Shown here piece by piece: positions 10,028 through 20,300 of a DNA stretch of 64,000 nt; position 1 is the stretch's first letter, and every line of letters starts with the position of its first letter. Position numbers and translations under genes: made by a program. The stretch is from contig MGXZ01000006.1 in the NCBI GenBank assembly GCA_001802455.1, positions 1-64,000 of the forward strand, given 5' to 3'. The notes beneath the pieces were generated by a model. It searched no databases, had not been told where the DNA came from, and saw only the letters and a program-made list of their open reading frames with translations. Origin of the DNA: Gammaproteobacteria bacterium RIFCSPHIGHO2_12_FULL_39_24 (GTDB taxonomy: Bacteria; Pseudomonadota; Gammaproteobacteria; Coxiellales; Coxiellaceae).

Positions 10028-11952
10028 AAAATATTTTTGGTAAACCACTGGATCCCTTTAAATCAGGGTGGATGAAGAAAACCGCGTTGATTTCTTTTTT
10101 TGCGTGGATTGGTTTGGGTGCGGATGCGTTATCGTCTTCGTGTTACGGCCCAGAAGAATCATACAAAGCATTACTACAATATCCCGATTTAACATTATTC
10201 GTAGCCTTGGGAACTATTTTATCTATCTTTGTGATTGCGCTCAGTTATAACCAAGTCGTGGAATTATTTCCGAGTGGTGGTGGCGGATATAAAGTAGCGA
10301 GTCAATTATTGGGACCGATGGCAGGCGTGGTGTCGGGTTCAGCATTGATTATAGATTATGTGTTAACCATTGCGATTTCTACTGCCAGTGGTGCGGACGC
10401 TGTTTATAGTTTTTTATCACCGACAGCTGCATTCACAAAATTACCCGTTGAATTTTCTATTATTGGATTGTTTATTTTTTTAAATTTGCGCGGCATGAAA
10501 GAATCGATTCGTATTGTGATGCCTTTATTTTTAGGATTTGTAATCACCACCATTGCATTAATTACATACGGCATTGTGACGCATGCGCATGCAATGTCTT
10601 ATGTGACACTCAGATCATTTCATCAAGCGCATGTATTATCATCACACGTTGGTGTGTTGTTGATGCTCTCATTTATTTTGCATGCGTATTCATTGGGAAG
10701 TGGTACTTACACCGGTATTGAAGCGGTTTCTAATAATGTGAACAAATTAGTTGAGCCGCGCGTAAAAACCGGAAAGATGACAATGTTGTATATGGCTATT
10801 TCACTCGCCATAGTTGCCGGTGGTATTACGTTGCTCTACATGTTGTATCACGTCAGACCGATTCCTGGGAAAACACTCAATGCAGTCGTATTTCATGATA
10901 TTTTAGGTAATTCATCATTTGGACATATTGCACTCATTGTGACGTTGGCGTTTGAAGCGGGTATTTTATTTGTTGCCGCTAATACGGGCTTTTTAGCCGG
11001 TCCAACCGTGTTATCTAATATGGCGGCGGATAATTGGTTACCACGCCGTTTTCAATTATTGTCGAGTCGATTGGTTAACAGTCAAGGCATTATTTTTTAT
11101 GGTGTATCGGCAATGCTGATTTTATTGCTGAGTGACGGCAGAGTAGATTGGCTGGTTGTTTTATACAGTATCAATGTGTTTATTACTTTTAGCATGACCA
11201 CGTTAGGTATGTTTTCTTATTGGCTAAGTAACTTTTCAAATACATCGCAATGGTGGGCGAAGTGTGCGATGTCATTATTGGGATTTATTTTAACGTCATT
11301 TATATTGTGCGTTGTGGTGGTAAGTAAATTTTTTGAAGGTGGTTATGTCACTATTTTAGTGACGTGTTTTGTTATTTCATTATGTTATTTTGTACGACGT
11401 CATTATCGTTGGGTGGGACGTGAGTTGCGTGAGCGCGGTCGTGAATTAATAACGTCACTCGAACCGGTTTTTACGCAAGAGCGACTCATTATGCCTGCCG
11501 AAAAAACCGCGATTGTTTTTGCAACGGGCAAAGTGATGGGTATGCATTGTCTGTCGTGGATTTTAAAACATTTTCCTGGTTATTTTAAAAATTTCGTTTT
11601 TATTTCTGTGGGGCAAGTCGATATAAAAAGTTTTAGCGGAAAACGTTCGTTAAAAAGAATGACGAAGGAAGTGGAAGAATATTTAAATTATTTCGTGACC
11701 TATTGTCAGCAAAAAAATTTAGCGGCAACCAGTTACACACAATTTGGCAGTGATCTGATTGAACAGCTGGTTTCGTTGTGTGAAGCCACTGGAAAAAAAT
11801 ATCCAGATCATATGTTTTTTGCCAGTCAGATGACATTTCAAAAAGACACGTTTTTCAGGCGATTTTTGCATAATGGTGTCACGTATGTTTTGCAGCGTAA
11901 GTTGCATGCGATGGGGGATGAGATTTTGTTGTTGCCGATTGCGTTGGTGTAA
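10024..11952 (+). CDS. APC-superfamily amino acid permease with C-terminal cytosolic domain
   Basis: FAWIGLGADALSSSCYGPEE...FPSGGGGYKVASQLLGPMAG; multi-TM. Confidence 0.85.
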   Translation: MKNIFGKPLDPFKSGWMKKTALISFFAWIGLGADALSSSCYGPEESYKALLQYPDLTLFVALGTILSIFVIALSYNQVVELFPSGGGGYKVASQLLGPMAGVVSGSALIIDYVLTIAISTASGADAVYSFLSPTAAFTKLPVEFSIIGLFIFLNLRGMKESIRIVMPLFLGFVITTIALITYGIVTHAHAMSYVTLRSFHQAHVLSSHVGVLLMLSFILHAYSLGSGTYTGIEAVSNNVNKLVEPRVKTGKMTMLYMAISLAIVAGGITLLYMLYHVRPIPGKTLNAVVFHDILGNSSFGHIALIVTLAFEAGILFVAANTGFLAGPTVLSNMAADNWLPRRFQLLSSRLVNSQGIIFYGVSAMLILLLSDGRVDWLVVLYSINVFITFSMTTLGMFSYWLSNFSNTSQWWAKCAMSLLGFILTSFILCVVVVSKFFEGGYVTILVTCFVISLCYFVRRHYRWVGRELRERGRELITSLEPVFTQERLIMPAEKTAIVFATGKVMGMHCLSWILKHFPGYFKNFVFISVGQVDIKSFSGKRSLKRMTKEVEEYLNYFVTYCQQKNLAATSYTQFGSDLIEQLVSLCEATGKKYPDHMFFASQMTFQKDTFFRRFLHNGVTYVLQRKLHAMGDEILLLPIALV

Positions 11953-11998
11953 AAGAGAAAAGCGTGTGCGCGTGTCTGAGATTACGTGAAACACATCC

Positions 11999-12118
11999 GC
12001 ACCAGTGAATTATTACAGAACCGCGAGTGAAACGAGCGGAACGGAAGTGATCGGCTGATGCAGCTCCGCTTGTTACGTGCTTCGCACTTACGTGCGGTTC
12101 TGTGCTTTGTAATGGTGC
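11999..12118. repeat. imperfect palindrome between convergent genes
   Basis: GCACCA...ATTAC..ACAGAACCGC / GCGGTTCTGT...GTAAT.GGTGC; 10-bp perfect core arms 12015-12024 and 12094-12103. Confidence 0.7.
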
Positions 12119-12123
12119 ATCAA

Positions 12124-14235
12124 TCACTTCCGCTCAACCTGCGCTACACCCCGCACTTGTCGCATCTTCCTGATAATATCATCCAACAACGCAATATTTT
12201 TCACCTCCAGTGTTAATAATATTTTAGCGCTGTTGTTGTCCGTACTCACGCGCGATTGAATGGCGAGAATAGATAAATTCAGTTGTGCCAGCAGTCCGGT
12301 AATATCGCGCAATAATCCCGATCGATCTTCGGACTGAATTTCTAAATTCACGCGATATTTTTTGTCTTGCTGATTTTCCCAGGTAATTTCCATCAAGCGT
12401 TCCGGGCGTAATTTTTTGGCAATGACAATATTACGACATTTTTTTTGGTGAACCGTGATGCCGCGACCTTTGGTGATGTAACCCATCACATCATCACCAG
12501 GAAGCGGGTGACAACATTGCGCTAGTTGTGTGAGTAAATGTGAAATACCCTGCACTGTAAAATCAGTGGAAGAGGGTTGTGTTTTGTGATCTGTGATTGC
12601 TAATTCAACGGTATTTTTATTTTCCGTCAGGCGCTCTTTTTTTTCTTTTTCTAACTCTTTTAATTTATTGACAATCGCACTGGCTATGAGATCACCCGCA
12701 CCTAATCCCACTAACATCGCTTCATCAAGATCACTTTTTTGTAATTGCTGTTGTCGAGAGATTTTTTCCCACAGCGCAATGCCCGCTGCTAAATTCTTTT
12801 CATAATCTAATTTATAAAACCAATTTTTAACTTTACGAATAGCGTGCGGCGTTTTGAGATAACCTAATTCAACGCGAATCCAATCTCGACTCGGATGTAC
12901 TTCTTTTCCTGTGACAATCTCAATGTGATCACCGGGTTGTAACACGTAGGTGAGCGGCATTAATGCACCATTGATTTTAGCGCCTCGACAACGATGACCA
13001 ATTTCAGTATGAATTAAATAAGCAAAATCCAATGGTGTTGCGCCACAGGGTAAATCAAATACATCATGGGTTGGTGAAAAAACATAAACACGATCATGAA
13101 AGGCATCGCGATATATTTTTTGTTGCATTTCTGCTGCGTTCACATCTTGTTGCCAATCTAATAATTCGCGTAATAAATTAATTTTTTGCACATCACGATC
13201 TTGCACGGTTTTATTTTCTTTATATTTCCAGTGTGCAGCAACACCCAGTTCTGCTTTTTCATGCATATCGACAGTGCGAATTTGAATTTCAATTGGCGTT
13301 TTGTTGCGATGCAAAATTGCCGTGTGAATAGACTGATACCCGTTGTGTTTGGGCTTTGCAATATAATCATCAAATTCTGCGGGAATTGACGTCCATTTTT
13401 CATGAACCAAACTGAGAGTGGTATAACAATCCATAATGCTGCGTACTAATACACGAACGGCAATAGTGTCATAAATGTGTTCAACATCAAGATGTTTGCG
13501 TTGTGTTTTTTTGTAAATGCTATAAATATGTTTAATTCTGCCGGATACTTTACTTTCTTTTAATCCCGCCTTGCTAACAATGGATTTTAATGCAGCAACC
13601 ATTTCATGCACCAATCGCACGCGATCTTCGCGGCGCATTTGTAGTGCTGTGGAAATGCGAGCAAATTCCACTGGATTTAAATAACGAAACGCCCAATCTT
13701 CGAGTTGCCATTTTAAATAACCGATGCCCAATCGATTGGCGAGTGGCGCATAATAATCCAGCGTGTCTTGTGCAATTTGTTTTTGTTTTTCGGGTGGTTG
13801 ATGATGCGCATTTTGCAGCATGATTAATCGTTCTGCTAATTTAATTAATACAATGCGAATATCATCAACCATGGCTAACATCATTTTTCGTAAATTATCA
13901 ATTTGATTTTGCTGTCCAGTGGTACGAAGTTTTTCAGTGGTGTTGCGATGAATGATGTCGAGTTGAGTTGCCCCCGTTATTAATTTACAAACACCTTTAT
14001 CAAAGTGCACATTTAATTTTTCGATTTGGGTTTTATGATGCAAAACACTGGGATATAAAATCGCTGCCGCAATGACACTACTGTCACAGCGCAATGCGAC
14101 CAATACATCCGCCATGGCGAGACCGTTCGTGAATGCATTTTTATCGAGTGAAGCAAAAGTACATGCTTGAGTGAGTAATTCAATATTAAAATTATTTTTG
14201 TCGAGATGGTCTAACCAGTGAAATGTTTTAGTCAT
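12124..14235 (-). CDS. relA: (p)ppGpp synthetase RelA (degenerate HD domain)
   Basis: KPKHNGYQSIHTAI, PIEIQIRTVDMHEKAELGVAAHWKYKE, TGS and ACT domains; hydrolase HD motif absent (AAAILYPSVLH). Confidence 0.95.
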   Translation of the reverse strand: MTKTFHWLDHLDKNNFNIELLTQACTFASLDKNAFTNGLAMADVLVALRCDSSVIAAAILYPSVLHHKTQIEKLNVHFDKGVCKLITGATQLDIIHRNTTEKLRTTGQQNQIDNLRKMMLAMVDDIRIVLIKLAERLIMLQNAHHQPPEKQKQIAQDTLDYYAPLANRLGIGYLKWQLEDWAFRYLNPVEFARISTALQMRREDRVRLVHEMVAALKSIVSKAGLKESKVSGRIKHIYSIYKKTQRKHLDVEHIYDTIAVRVLVRSIMDCYTTLSLVHEKWTSIPAEFDDYIAKPKHNGYQSIHTAILHRNKTPIEIQIRTVDMHEKAELGVAAHWKYKENKTVQDRDVQKINLLRELLDWQQDVNAAEMQQKIYRDAFHDRVYVFSPTHDVFDLPCGATPLDFAYLIHTEIGHRCRGAKINGALMPLTYVLQPGDHIEIVTGKEVHPSRDWIRVELGYLKTPHAIRKVKNWFYKLDYEKNLAAGIALWEKISRQQQLQKSDLDEAMLVGLGAGDLIASAIVNKLKELEKEKKERLTENKNTVELAITDHKTQPSSTDFTVQGISHLLTQLAQCCHPLPGDDVMGYITKGRGITVHQKKCRNIVIAKKLRPERLMEITWENQQDKKYRVNLEIQSEDRSGLLRDITGLLAQLNLSILAIQSRVSTDNNSAKILLTLEVKNIALLDDIIRKMRQVRGVAQVERK

Positions 14236-14250
14236 GGTTATTCTCTAATA

Positions 14251-14391
14251 GACCTCTTGCATAACCTCGATTAATGGGCGATCTCTTCGAAAAAATTTTC
14301 TCAAAATGCTCATGTACTAACGTGTACACTCTGCTTTTTCAAAAATTTTTTCTGCGACCTCGCCGCATTACTCAAGGCTATGCAAGAGGTC
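14251..14391. mobile_element. MITE-like palindromic element flanked by TAATA direct repeats
   Basis: Termini GACCTCTTGCATAACC and GGCTATGCAAGAGGTC (1 mismatch); TAATA at 14246-14250 and 14392-14396; interior also self-complementary. Confidence 0.8.
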
Positions 14392-15715
14392 TAATAAATA
14401 GTGCAATTGCCTCGATGTGATCAGTGTGGGGAAACATATCCATCACACCTGCTTTTTCTAATCGATACCCTAATTGTAGCAAATCTTTTGCATCACGTGC
14501 CAAAGTAATGGGATTGCAGGACACATAAACAATGCGTTGCGGCAACCATGTTGAAATAGCGTGCATTATTTCGGTAGCACCCACGCGAGGTGGGTCGAGC
14601 AGAAGCTTGTCGTATCGTGTTTTCATCCATGAAATAAGCGGTAATTCAGCTGATAAATCGTGTGTATGAAATGCTACATTTTCAATTTTATTTTCAGTCG
14701 CATTGATTTTCGCTTGTTGAACAGCATGGTTAGATCCTTCAATGCCTACAACCTGCGTGCAGTGTTTTGCTATCGGTAAAGAAAAATTACCAATGCCACA
14801 AAATAAATCCAATACGTGATCTGATTTTTGTAAATCTAATAATTCGATTACGCGCGCAATCATTTTCAAATTAATTTCCTGATTAATTTGCGTAAATTGT
14901 GCGGGTTGAAAATAGAGTGTGAGATGATAATCAGGAATGGTATAAAATAATTTTTCTGGTATTGAGGGATAGAGTGGAGAAATCGTTTCTGCATTACCAG
15001 GTTGTAAATAAAATTGCAATTGATTTTCTTGTGCAAATAATATTAATTTTTCTAAATCACTCTTAGGTAATTCAGTTAAATTTCGGATAATCACAGCAGA
15101 AGCATTATCACCAATTGCAATTTCACATTGTGCAATGTGCGCTTTTTTTTCTAATTGCATTAATAATTCACCTAGAGCTTTTATTTTTTTTCCAATAGAA
15201 GGGTGAAGTATTTCGCATTGATGAATATCAGCAACAAAGCGCGCGCTACGTTCGTGAAATCCGACTAGCACCGCATTTTTTTTCTCAACATATTTTACAG
15301 ATAATCGTGCGCGACGGCGGTATTCCCAAACATTTCCATATAAAGGTTCGAGTACCGTTGTCGGTTGCGTATTTGCCTGATGTTGAAAATGTTCAAGTAA
15401 AACTGCTTGTTTATGCGCGCGTTGTGTAGTTGAATTCATATGCTGCAAACTACAACCACCACAAATACCGAAATGTCTGCAGAGTGGCGTAACACGATCG
15501 GGTGATTTTTCAAGAATGGCTACCGCAGTCGCTTCATCATATTGCCGATGTAATTTAGTATATTTACATTGCACGGTTTCAGTGGGCAATGCACCAAAAA
15601 CAAAAGTCGCTTTACCATGGATATGCGCAACACCACGACCTTCGTGATTTAATTGCGTCACGCGTGCTGTAAAAACTTCATTTGATATTTTTTTAAAGCG
15701 TGATTTTCTTGCCAT
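14378..15715 (-). CDS. rlmD: 23S rRNA (uracil-5-)-methyltransferase RlmD; C-terminus RPLA* encoded by the palindromic element
   Basis: CRHFGICGGCSLQHM, DLFCGIGNFSLPIA, LLDPPRVGA, YVSCNPITLARD. Confidence 0.94.
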   Translation of the reverse strand: MARKSRFKKISNEVFTARVTQLNHEGRGVAHIHGKATFVFGALPTETVQCKYTKLHRQYDEATAVAILEKSPDRVTPLCRHFGICGGCSLQHMNSTTQRAHKQAVLLEHFQHQANTQPTTVLEPLYGNVWEYRRRARLSVKYVEKKNAVLVGFHERSARFVADIHQCEILHPSIGKKIKALGELLMQLEKKAHIAQCEIAIGDNASAVIIRNLTELPKSDLEKLILFAQENQLQFYLQPGNAETISPLYPSIPEKLFYTIPDYHLTLYFQPAQFTQINQEINLKMIARVIELLDLQKSDHVLDLFCGIGNFSLPIAKHCTQVVGIEGSNHAVQQAKINATENKIENVAFHTHDLSAELPLISWMKTRYDKLLLDPPRVGATEIMHAISTWLPQRIVYVSCNPITLARDAKDLLQLGYRLEKAGVMDMFPHTDHIEAIALFIRPLA

Positions 15716-16135
15716 AAGGGAGGGATTATACTGATTTTGCTATAGAATGCGAACAACAGATAACGGATTAACCGATAATCATATTACGCAACACTGAATG
15801 ATTTGATGCGAATGTTGCAGTAAAAAACATTGTCTCAATGATGTGTGCGAAATATCTCAACATATCATCAGACATTGAACACAGAAAAAATAACCAACCT
15901 TTTGATTTTCGTTGCTCAAAAAAAATAAAAAAAGATAACTGACTGAAAAGATAGATTTCGATGAAAAAGTTTTTTGATCAAATTTTTTTCAACAGAGGTT
16001 GTTCAAAAAATGTGTTGTGCTAATGTTGATCATGAGCGCTGAGACAAAAATTTTAATTTGACAGGATGTCGGACTAAAAGTTGTAGCGGGGCTTGTAAAG
16101 TTGAGGTAAAACGCGAAACCAAGGAGGATTGTTGA

Positions 16136-16186
16136 ATGTTGAAAGCAGAAAATAAATCTCAATGGTATCCGTATTGGGTTCCTTAG
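16136..16186 (+). CDS. unannotated 16-aa peptide MLKAENKSQWYPYWVP (leader/arrest peptide candidate)
   Basis: AAGGAGG at 16121-16127, 8 nt before ATG; ORF ends TAG 16184-16186; intrinsic terminator 46 nt downstream. Confidence 0.55.
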   Translation: MLKAENKSQWYPYWVP

Positions 16187-16231
16187 TTAACTGACATTTA
16201 CTGCATTGTGAACTCCCTAGTATCGATCAAG

Positions 16232-16262
16232 GCCTGTGGTGCTCCCCACCACGGGCTTTTTT
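16232..16262 (+). terminator. Rho-independent terminator
   Basis: GCCTGTGGTG-CTCCC-CACCACGGGC-TTTTTT, 10-bp stem with one G-U pair. Confidence 0.93.
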
Positions 16263-16338
16263 ATTTTCTTTCTCTTTCCGCGTGAGTCCGAATGTTTTAT
16301 CATTATCACTCAAAATATTTCACAGAGGGAAGAACGTG

Positions 16339-17241
16339 ATGATGGATAATTCAATTAAATCCTATTTGGTTCGTGGTGTTGTTGTGGCTGCATTGCCATT
16401 GTTGATGGCGGGTTGTAATCATCATCCGAACAATGAGCAACATAGCAATCCAACGGTTACGACAGCGGCTTGTACCGGTAACCCTTATCTCATGAAATAC
16501 GATTGCTCATTATCAAAAATTGAAAATGCTGCTGAAAACGGAGATCCTGATGCCCAATATGGATTGGGTTATATGTATTACTACGGTATTGGTACAGTCA
16601 TGGATCAACAAACCGCGAAACTCTGGATTCGTCGCGCAGCAGATCAAGGTCAGCCCTTAGCTAAAAAAGCAATTACTTTAATGAATACTGGTAATGATTT
16701 TAAACACTTGCATAAACAATCTGTTGTTCCAGGTGAGGGTGACGACACGCCAACGCCTTCCGATGTTGTCGTGCAACAACAACCAGAAGATGTATCAAAA
16801 ATGAATTCCACAACACCAACAGAGCCACTTTCCCAACATCTTCCGGGATATAAATCAGATCAGACGAATGCTAATCACCCCGATATCCTCAATCAAATCC
16901 ACAGCAAAGAAAATTCAACCGCGGAAAATGACACTTCCGGATTTGAGTCGACTCACCACGCCAAATTGGCGAGCTTTACTGTACAGTTAATGGCCAGTAA
17001 TAAACTGAGTGATGCAAAAGAGTTTATTGCAGCGCATCATTTGGGTGATAAAGCACAGTATTTTGAAACTGCATTGAATGGAAAACCCTGGTACATGGTT
17101 ACTTATGGAAACTATGCAACTGAACAAGAAGCGCTTGCTGCATTAAATCATTTGCCGCTTGATCTCAAGCGTCATCAACCTTGGGTTAAATCAGTTGCCA
17201 CTGTTGAAAAAGAAGTGCGGCTGAAGAAAGTGATTGCATAA
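16339..17241 (+). CDS. lipoprotein with Sel1-like repeats and C-terminal SPOR domain
   Basis: Lipobox LLMAGC; DAQYGLGYMYYYGIGTVMDQQTAKLWIRRAADQG (Sel1); FTVQLMASNKLSDAKEFIAAH...YFETALNGKPWYMVTYGNYATEQEALAAL (SPOR). Confidence 0.85.
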   Translation: MMDNSIKSYLVRGVVVAALPLLMAGCNHHPNNEQHSNPTVTTAACTGNPYLMKYDCSLSKIENAAENGDPDAQYGLGYMYYYGIGTVMDQQTAKLWIRRAADQGQPLAKKAITLMNTGNDFKHLHKQSVVPGEGDDTPTPSDVVVQQQPEDVSKMNSTTPTEPLSQHLPGYKSDQTNANHPDILNQIHSKENSTAENDTSGFESTHHAKLASFTVQLMASNKLSDAKEFIAAHHLGDKAQYFETALNGKPWYMVTYGNYATEQEALAALNHLPLDLKRHQPWVKSVATVEKEVRLKKVIA

Positions 17242-17303
17242 TTTTCCTGACAAGTTTGCTTGTTTTCGGTACACTATGACGTGTTTTTGAGCGTATTTTG
17301 CGG

Positions 17304-20300
17304 ATGAACATTATGCAGTTAAAACGCATTCAACTAAATGGTTTTAAATCATTTGTGGATCCAACCAGCATTCCTGTGTTGAGTTGTATGAATGCCATTG
17401 TTGGTCCTAATGGTTGCGGTAAATCGAACATTGTCGATGCAATTCGCTGGGTGACGGGTGAAACCTCTGCAAAACAATTGCGCGGTCAATCCATGTCCGA
17501 TGTTATTTTCAATGGCACAACCGGTCGAAAACCCGTCGGAAAAGCGGCAGTAGAATTAACGTTTGATAATTCTGATCGACGTATCACCGGTGAATATGCT
17601 GCCTTTTCTGAAATTTCCATTCGTCGTGAAGTGGTACGTGATGGACAATCTGCTTATTTTATCAATGGTGTTCCTGCGCGTCGTCGTGATTTAGTTGATT
17701 TGTTTTTAGGAACCGGCTTGGGTCCGCGCAGTTATGCAGTTATTGAACAAGGCATGATTTCGCAATTAATTGAAGCAAAACCGGAAGATATGCGCACGCA
17801 TCTTGAAGAGGTGGCGGGAATTTCAAAATACCGCGAACGTCGCCGTGAAACAGAAAATCGTATTCACCACACGCAAGATAATTTGGATCGTTTGAATGAT
17901 GTGCGCGATGAATTGGAAAAGCAATTGCGTCATTTGGAACATCAATCTGCCGCTGCAGAAAAATATAAAGTGTTGCAAGCGGAACTGCGTTTATTACACG
18001 CGCAAATGAAAGCATTGCAATGGAAAAATTTTGAAAATCAATTGGCTGATAAAAAAGAAAACATTGCGCAACAAGCAGTGCAATATGAATCCCGGGTTGC
18101 TGAATTGCGTGAATGTGAAATGAATATTGAAAAATCTCGTATCGAAGCGCAGGTTTCCGCTGATAAAAAAGATGGAATTCAAAAACAATTTTATGGTATT
18201 AGTTCTGAGATTGCACGTTTAGAGCAGCAAATTCAACATAAACAAGAGCAGTTAAAGCAATGGGAAAGTGAACTGCGCCAATCTGAATCGTTACAGGAAG
18301 AATTAACTTCACAAGCAGGCAATCAAACAAATCAAATTGACATATTGATGCAAGAAGTGGCAACACTCAAACCCCAAGCGAGCGAATTGCAAAATGCATT
18401 GCAAGAAGCGAATCATTTATTAGCAGAAGCAGAACAACAAATGATTGCTTCGCAAAGCGCGTGGGATTGTTTTCAAGAACAACAAGCAAAAACCAATCAA
18501 CAATTAGAGGTGGCGAAAAATAATATTCGCCATTACGAAACACAGCAGCAACAATTAGGGGATCGTCGCACTCAATTGCAAACACAATTGAATGTGGTAT
18601 CGGTTAATAATGTGACTCATGAATTATCACCGTTATCACAACAATCCGATGAATTAAAAAATACGATTACACAAATTCAAACAATACTGGCGAAATTATC
18701 TCAAGCAATTTTAAATCAACGCGCACTACATCAAACAACACACAATACGATGTCGCAAGCACAAGGTGACCTGCAAAAATTGGAAGCGCAACATGCATCG
18801 TTGTCTGCGTTGCAGCAAGCGGCGTTGCAAGATCATCAAGTAGATATGCGTCCCTGGCTTGAAAAAACAGGGTTATCGAAACAAGCGCAATTGGGCAAAA
18901 CCATTCAAGTTGAGGCGGGTTGGGAAGCCGCCATTGAAACTATTTTAGGAAATTATTTTGATGCGGTTTGTGTTGCATCGATTGATGATGCAGCGAAATC
19001 CATTGCTCAATTGGAAAAAGGGCAGGTAACTTTATTGCAATCAGCTAGTCATTCTACCGCACGTTTATCGCATAAAACAGTGCGTGACGTGATTCAGAAT
19101 AATGCAAATTTACCCGCGTGGACTGCTGGCATTTATATTGCTGATCATTTAACAGAAGCACTGCGCTTGCGTGCGCAATTAACATCAACTGAATCCATCA
19201 TCACACGCGAAGGACAATGGGTTGGTTCCAATTGGATTCACGTGAGTAAATCGGATAGCAGCGAAGATAATTTTTTATTGCGCGAAAAACAACTCAAGCA
19301 ATTGGAAGCGGATATTGCTGTGCAAAAAGAAAAATTGCAATTATTCGAAAAAGAACAACAAGCAGCAAAAATAGCGTTAGAACAACTCGAATCATCGCGT
19401 GATGCGAAACATCGTCAATTTCAAGAAACGACCGCTGCATTAACGGATGTTCAGACTAATTTGAGCGCGAAACGTTCGCGTTTAGAAACATTGTCGCAAC
19501 AACAACAACAATTAAAATCAGATATTCAGCAAATCGAATCTCAGTTGTCGCAATGTGAAAGTGCATTGAGCGCTGCGCGTGAGGCCGTAAACTCACATTC
19601 GCAATCACAACACGCTGAAATAGCGCAACGTGAAAAAATCGTGGCGGCGCGCTCAACAGCAGAAACAGTTTTGGCATCAGCGCGTGCGACTGCGCAAACT
19701 AAAAAACAAACGGCAGATGAACGTCACATTCGATTAACCTCAGGTGAAAAACAAGTAGCTCTTTTATCGCAAACGTTGCAAGCGAATCAAAAACAATTAA
19801 CGCAATTGAATGATCGGCGTCGCTTGTTAGCCATGCAATTAGCGGATGCGGATGCGCCATTGACAGAATGGTCGGAAGCATTGCAAGTGGCGTTAACACA
19901 ACGCGTGACAATTGAAAATGAGTTGCGTTTGATTGATGCGCGTGTTCAACAAGAACACAATCAGCTGAAACAATTTGAATCCATACGTGATCGTTTGTCG
20001 AAGTCAATTGCAACATCGCAAGAACATCAACAACAATGCAAATTAGCGATTCAAGAAATGGTGGTACGTCAAACGACACTAAAAGAACAATTACTTGAAA
20101 TGCAATTTCAATTGCACACTATTTTAGATGCATTACCCGACGATGCAGAATTGCTTGAGTGGGAAAATAATGCAAATGCATTGCAAGCGAACATAGATCG
20201 TTTGGGTCCCATTAATTTAGCAGCGATCGATGAATTCAAAACAGTAACAGAACGAAAAACTTATCTAGATAACCAAGTCGCTGATTTGGTCGAAGCATTG

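Noticed and set aside
12124-14235. Frame damage or inactivation of RelA because HD residues are missing
   Set aside because: Loss of the hydrolase HD motif is normal for RelA-type synthetases; the synthetase motifs are intact.
16050-16075. CsrA-binding hairpin GACA-GGA-TGTC suggesting an RsmY/Z-like regulatory RNA
   Set aside because: Only one clear GGA hairpin plus the SD itself; RsmY/Z-type RNAs carry several, and this one may lie in the promoter spacer rather than the transcript.
19490-19515. CAACAACAACAA run inside smc as a possible microsatellite
   Set aside because: Encodes a Gln-rich coiled-coil segment; ordinary for SMC and in frame.
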